DNA from: Saprospiraceae bacterium
GTDB lineage: Bacteria > Bacteroidota > Bacteroidia > Chitinophagales > Saprospiraceae
NCBI GenBank assembly: GCA_022841505.1
Contig: JALHRK010000003.1
Location: 1 to 53,904 of the forward strand
Reading direction: 5' to 3'
DNA: 53,904 nucleotides
Part shown: piece after piece, positions 49,738 through 53,904 of the stretch
Layout of the letters: each line of letters begins with the position of its first letter
Numbering within the stretch: position 1 is the first letter of the stretch
Notes under the pieces: generated by a model
Seen by the model: only the letters and a program-made list of their open reading frames with translations
Databases searched by the model: none
Told to the model about the DNA's origin: nothing
Position numbers and translations under genes: made by a program

Positions 49738-52700
49738 ATGTACAACGAGTTTAAGAGCCTGAACCTTCAGGAAATTGACAAAGAAATGCTGGCCTTTTGG
49801 GAAGCGCAGGACATTTTTAACAAAAGCGTGGAACAACGCCCGACCAACAACGCGTGGGTCTTTTACGAAGGGCCGCCTTCCGCCAACGGCAAGCCTGGCA
49901 TCCACCACGTCATGGCCCGCGCCATCAAAGACATTTTTTGTCGTTACCAAACCCTGAAAGGCAAGCGGGTGGAGCGCAAAGGCGGCTGGGATACGCACGG
50001 CCTGCCCATTGAACTGAGCGTGGAAAAGGAACTCGGCATCACCAAAGAAGACATCGGCAAGACCATTTCAGTAGACGAATACAACCAGAAGTGCCGGGAA
50101 ACCGTCATGCGCTACAAAAACGAGTGGGACGACATCACCCGCCGCATGGGCTATTGGGTGGATTTGGACAACCCCTACATCACTTATGAAAACGACTACA
50201 TCGAAACCGTGTGGTGGTTGCTGAAACGCCTGTACGACAAGGGGTTGCTGTACAAAGGTTATACCATCCAGCCTTATTCGCCGGCAGCGGGCACGGGGCT
50301 GAGTTCGCATGAGCTGAACCAGCCAGGGGCGTATAGAGAGGTGACCGACACGACGGTGGTGGCGATGTTTAAGGTCATGAAAGATGAAAAATCAGCTTCC
50401 TTTTTCGATACAGAAGACGAAGATGTGCGCATCCTGGCCTGGACGACAACGCCGTGGACTTTGCCTTCCAATACGGCGCTGACGGTGGGGCCGAAAATTG
50501 ATTATGTCAAAATCAAAACCCTCAATCCCTATACCCACGAGCCGGTCAGCGTGGTGCTGGCCGATGTGCTGGTCGGAAACTGGTTCGCATCAGACCCGGA
50601 AAAACAAAAAAACAAGCCGGCCATCCTCGAAAAAAGTAGTCCGTTTAAAGGCGCTGCATTAGAAGGCGTGCGCTTTGAGCAATTGCTGCCTTACGGCAAT
50701 CCCATCGAAGAATTGAATGGCCATACCGACGCTTTTCGCGTGGTGGTGGGCGATTTTGTGACGACAGAAGACGGCACCGGCGTGGTACACACCGCTCCTT
50801 CTTTTGGCGCCGATGACATGAAAGCCGCGCGTGCCAACGGCATCGGCGCGCTGACACTGGTGGACAAACAAGGCAAATTCAAAGACTCTGTCGGCGAATT
50901 TTCCAACCGCTACGTCAAAAACTACAAAGACGATCCCGACTACGTGAGCGTGGACGTAGACATCGCCGTAAAACTCAAGCAGGAAGGCAAGGCGTTGAAC
51001 GTACAAAAATACGTCCACAACTACCCCCACTGCTGGCGCACCGACAAACCGGTGCTTTATTACCCGCTCGATAGTTGGTTCATCAAAGCCAGCTCCCTTA
51101 AAGACCGCATGTTCGAACTGAACCAAACCATCAACTGGAAACCCGCTAGCACAGGCGAAGGGCGCTTTGGCAAATGGCTTGAAAACTTGCAGGACTGGAA
51201 CCTGAGCCGCAGCCGTTACTGGGGCATTGGGTTGCCGATCTGGCGCACAGCCAATGGCGATCAGGAGATTTGTGTTGGCTCACTTGGCGAACTACAAGCG
51301 CTTACGACCGATGCGAATGATCGCATCAATACCCGCGCCGTTCAGGAAATCCTGTCACAGCAGGAAATTGACGCCATCATTGCCAGCTATCATTTGAGCC
51401 TGCAACCAGATTTTGATTTGCATAGACCTTATATTGATCAAATTGTGCTGCTCAGCCCGGATGGCAAACCGATGTACCGGGAAGCAGACCTCATTGACGT
51501 TTGGTTCGACTCCGGTTCTATGCCCTATGCGCAGTGGGGACTGGATTTGGCGAAACTCAAAGCAGGCGACGACCGCCCATTCAAAGCGCCTTTCGATAAT
51601 ATGTATCCCGCCGACTTCATCGCAGAAGGCGTTGACCAAACCCGTGGCTGGTTTTATACCCTGCACGCCATCGCCGTTATGGCTTTCGACAGCGTTTCGT
51701 TTAAAAATGTGGTCTCCAATGGTCTGGTTTTGGATAAAAACGGCCAGAAGATGTCGAAACGCCTCGGCAACGCAGCGGATCCGTTCGAGACGATTGCCAA
51801 ATACGGCGCCGACGCCACCCGCTGGTACATGATTTCCAATGCGGCTCCCTGGGACAACCTGAAATTCGACGTCGAAGGGATTGCAGAAGTGCAGCGGAAG
51901 TTTTTCGGCACGCTGTTCAATACCTACAACTTCTTCGCCCTCTACGCCAATGTGGATGGTTGGAAAATGGACGAGTTCAACGTCATGCCTTACGACCAGC
52001 GCACCGAACTCGACCGCTGGATCATCTCCAAACTCTACAGCCTCGTGGCGGATTACCATGCGGCGATGGACGACTACGAGCCACACCGCGCCTGCCGTTT
52101 GGTGGAAGATTTTGTGGATGCACATTTGTCGAACTGGTACGTGCGCCTTGGTCGCCGACGTTTCTGGCGCGGGGAGATGAGCAACGATAAAGAGGCTGCT
52201 TATCAGACCTTGTTCGAGTGTCTGATGGTGGTTGGACAACTTTCCGCCGCCGTTGCGCCATTTTTCAGCGACTGGCTCTACCGCAATATGACTGCACCCA
52301 TCCGGGACGTTGCGCAGCAAAAAAACACGCCCCTGCGCCACGAAAGCGTGCACCTGACCAACTTGATACAACCGGAGGCCTCGAAGATTGATAAAGCATT
52401 AGAAAAACGCATGGACTACGCCCAGCGCATCTGTTCGCTGGCGTTCAGCATCCGCAAGGCGAACGGGCTTCGGGTGCGGTTGCCGCTGCAAAAACTGCTG
52501 TTGCCGGTGCTCGACGAAAGCTTCATCAAAGAAGTGGACGGCGTGAAAGATTTGATTCTGAGCGAAATCAACGTGAAGGAAATCGAATACATCACCGATG
52601 CAGGCGGGTTGCTGAAAAAACAGGCAAAAGCCAATTTCAAAACCCTCGGCGCCAAACTCGGCAAGGACATGAAAGCTGCCGCCGAGCGCATCGCTGTTTT

Positions 52701-53136
52701 TGGCAACGAGGAAATCAATGCCCTCGAAAAAGCTGGCAGCATGCCTATGGACATCAACGGCACGGTTTACGACCTCACGCCTGCCGACCTCATCGTCACA
52801 ACGGAAGACCTGCCTGGTTGGAAAGTCGCTACGGATGGACCACTCACGGTGGCGTTAGATGTGACCTTGACGCCGGCACTGGAAGCAGAGGGCATCGCCC
52901 GCGACCTCGTGAACCGCATCCAGAACTTGCGCAAGGAGAAAAATTTCAACGTGACCGACCGCATCAATGTGCGCATTGAATGGCGTCAGCAATTGGAGCT
53001 TACCGTGGAGCAATTCCGGGAATACATCAAGGCAGAGGTACTGGCCGACTCGCTCATTATGGCCTCGGAAGTTGAAGGCGATCTGGTGGAATTGGGGGAT
53101 GAACTGAGTTTGAAAATTGAGGTCAGTTTGAATTGA
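49738..53136 (+). CDS. ileS: Isoleucyl-tRNA synthetase
   Basis: A 1132-residue class I aminoacyl-tRNA synthetase that charges tRNA-Ile. The ATG at 49738 is chosen; a TTG at 49711 is in frame but overlaps the leader. The HIGH-type signature is GKPGIHH (about 51-57) after VFYEGPPSAN, and the KMSKS-type loop is KMSKRLGN at about 671. The editing domain includes ILAWTTTPWTLPSNTAL and GTGVVHTAPSFGADD. GWDTHGLPIE, WFDSGSMPYAQWG and GVDQTRGWFYTLH are typical of IleRS. Length and motifs fit the long, eukaryote-like IleRS clade common in Bacteroidota, some members of which are less sensitive to mupirocin. It is preceded by an Ile-specific attenuator. Confidence 0.97.
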   Translation: MYNEFKSLNLQEIDKEMLAFWEAQDIFNKSVEQRPTNNAWVFYEGPPSANGKPGIHHVMARAIKDIFCRYQTLKGKRVERKGGWDTHGLPIELSVEKELGITKEDIGKTISVDEYNQKCRETVMRYKNEWDDITRRMGYWVDLDNPYITYENDYIETVWWLLKRLYDKGLLYKGYTIQPYSPAAGTGLSSHELNQPGAYREVTDTTVVAMFKVMKDEKSASFFDTEDEDVRILAWTTTPWTLPSNTALTVGPKIDYVKIKTLNPYTHEPVSVVLADVLVGNWFASDPEKQKNKPAILEKSSPFKGAALEGVRFEQLLPYGNPIEELNGHTDAFRVVVGDFVTTEDGTGVVHTAPSFGADDMKAARANGIGALTLVDKQGKFKDSVGEFSNRYVKNYKDDPDYVSVDVDIAVKLKQEGKALNVQKYVHNYPHCWRTDKPVLYYPLDSWFIKASSLKDRMFELNQTINWKPASTGEGRFGKWLENLQDWNLSRSRYWGIGLPIWRTANGDQEICVGSLGELQALTTDANDRINTRAVQEILSQQEIDAIIASYHLSLQPDFDLHRPYIDQIVLLSPDGKPMYREADLIDVWFDSGSMPYAQWGLDLAKLKAGDDRPFKAPFDNMYPADFIAEGVDQTRGWFYTLHAIAVMAFDSVSFKNVVSNGLVLDKNGQKMSKRLGNAADPFETIAKYGADATRWYMISNAAPWDNLKFDVEGIAEVQRKFFGTLFNTYNFFALYANVDGWKMDEFNVMPYDQRTELDRWIISKLYSLVADYHAAMDDYEPHRACRLVEDFVDAHLSNWYVRLGRRRFWRGEMSNDKEAAYQTLFECLMVVGQLSAAVAPFFSDWLYRNMTAPIRDVAQQKNTPLRHESVHLTNLIQPEASKIDKALEKRMDYAQRICSLAFSIRKANGLRVRLPLQKLLLPVLDESFIKEVDGVKDLILSEINVKEIEYITDAGGLLKKQAKANFKTLGAKLGKDMKAAAERIAVFGNEEINALEKAGSMPMDINGTVYDLTPADLIVTTEDLPGWKVATDGPLTVALDVTLTPALEAEGIARDLVNRIQNLRKEKNFNVTDRINVRIEWRQQLELTVEQFREYIKAEVLADSLIMASEVEGDLVELGDELSLKIEVSLN

Positions 53137-53257
53137 TAGGGGGGATAGAAGTAGAGTTGGCAGGACTTTAGTGGGCAGTTTGCAGTCGCATCTACATTTT
53201 AACATACTGATCGCTAAACGATTGGCGTTACATTCTTTAAATCAAAAAAAGAATGCC

Positions 53258-53904
53258 ATGCGCCACCTTACCTGTCCATGGATTGCCCTGCTCCTCCTGA
53301 CCAGCAATCCCCTTTCCGCCGCTACTTACTACGTCTCCAACGCCGGAAACAATTCCAACTCCGGGCTTTCCCTTGCCCAGGCATTTTTGACGCTCCAGAA
53401 AGGCGCCGACGTAGCCTTAGCGGGAGACACTGTATTGGTGGCAAACGGCACTTACGCCGGGTTCGATTTCCGCAATAAAAACGGGACTGCCGCCAATCGG
53501 GTCGTTTTCCAGGCGCTGGGCGCCAATGTGCTCATCAACCAAAGTGGCCCCATCCGCAGCGACGGCATCAACATCGAAAATGCGGATTACGTGACGGTGG
53601 ACGGCTTCATTGTGAACGGCATGCCGGGCAACGGAAACGGTGTTCGGGTGGTCACGTCCGATTTTTGTGTGGTCAGAAATTGCAGTTGTGACGGCAATGC
53701 GGAGCGAGGCATTTTCACGGGCTTCACCGATGATATTTTGATTGAAAACAACGTCTGCACCAACTCCGTGGACGAGCATGGCATCTACGTCTCGAACAGT
53801 TCCGATCGCCCCATCGTACGTTTCAACACTTGTTACGGCAACAACAACATCGGCATCCATTTCAATGGCGACCTCTCTGCCGGTGGCGACGGCATCATCT
53901 CCGA
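53258..53904 (+). CDS. Secreted right-handed beta-helix protein (5' part, runs off the edge)
   Basis: The open frame from the ATG at 53258 continues to the window end: 215 complete codons, no stop. The N-terminus is a signal peptide (MRHLTCPWIALLLLTSN, cleaved near LSAA). Next comes TYYVSNAGNNSNSGLSLAQAF, the DUF1565-type opening of many beta-helix proteins, with GDTVLVANGTYAGFDF. Parallel beta-helix coils follow: VTVDGFIVNGMPGNGNGV, VVRNCSCDGNAERGI, ILIENNVCTNSVDEHGIYV and VRFNTCYGNNNIGIHF. Members include polysaccharide lyases and NosD-like proteins; the catalytic type cannot be told from this part. It is 121 bp after ileS and probably has its own promoter. Confidence 0.85.
   Translation, partial: MRHLTCPWIALLLLTSNPLSAATYYVSNAGNNSNSGLSLAQAFLTLQKGADVALAGDTVLVANGTYAGFDFRNKNGTAANRVVFQALGANVLINQSGPIRSDGINIENADYVTVDGFIVNGMPGNGNGVRVVTSDFCVVRNCSCDGNAERGIFTGFTDDILIENNVCTNSVDEHGIYVSNSSDRPIVRFNTCYGNNNIGIHFNGDLSAGGDGIIS

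Overview
The window looks like chromosomal DNA from a Bacteroidota bacterium, most likely a member of the Saprospiria (Haliscomenobacter/Lewinella type). The reasons are the type A and type B secretion-system-9 (T9SS, gliding-motility) C-terminal sorting domains, DUF4832/DUF4874, WG-repeat and YegP-type proteins, a TAnnTTTG-like promoter, weak Shine-Dalgarno signals and a eukaryote-like IleRS. No rRNA, tRNA, CRISPR array or complete insertion sequence was seen. Taxonomy is an inference from gene content only.

Layout. 1-3.6 kb: edge of a possible minus-strand transposase gene, a 54-bp direct repeat, a secreted GH5-like glycoside hydrolase and a small exported protein. 3.7-10.7 kb: a tight three-gene operon encoding a SIR2-like/TIR protein, a membrane-anchored nSTAND ATPase and an exported protein of nearly 30 WG repeats; hairpins bound it on both sides. 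10.9-14.0 kb: two paralogous T9SS-exported beta-repeat proteins. 14.2-20.5 kb: an operon for an NAD(P)H/FAD iron-sulfur oxidoreductase, pyruvate:ferredoxin oxidoreductase and a dihydroorotate-dehydrogenase-like protein. 20.5-22.4 kb: a small unknown protein and two membrane proteins. 22.5-28.8 kb: a soluble-adenylyl-cyclase-like giant protein (two cyclase domains, AAA ATPase, TPRs), a REP-associated tyrosine transposase with REP palindromes, and a SARP/BTAD regulator. 29-31.6 kb: a small zinc-ribbon-like protein, a YegP-domain protein and a tandemly duplicated unknown gene sharing 5' leaders. 32-36.6 kb: two large PKD/type B sorting-domain surface proteins. 36.8-46.5 kb: a divergent Sua5/YrdC protein, a GH36 alpha-galactosidase, a GT4 glycosyltransferase, two amidohydrolase-like proteins, and an AAA ATPase with a DUF234 nuclease-like domain behind a duplicated palindrome. 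46.9-53.9 kb: a DUF4874/DUF4832 T9SS protein, ileS preceded by an Ile-codon leader-peptide attenuator, and the start of a beta-helix protein.

The two most interesting systems are these. First, the SIR2-TIR/nSTAND/WG operon has the build of a conflict or signalling system, but its putative NADase domains appear to lack their catalytic residues. Second, ileS carries a complete-looking transcription attenuator: a 20-codon leader with five Ile codons, segments able to form 1:2, 2:3 and 3:4 pairings, and a strong terminator. Also notable are a tandem cyclase whose halves look complementary, a RAYT gene carrying its own REP-like palindrome in its coding sequence, and a duplicated dyad directly upstream of an ATPase-nuclease gene. 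All family assignments come from reading motifs by eye; no database search was run.
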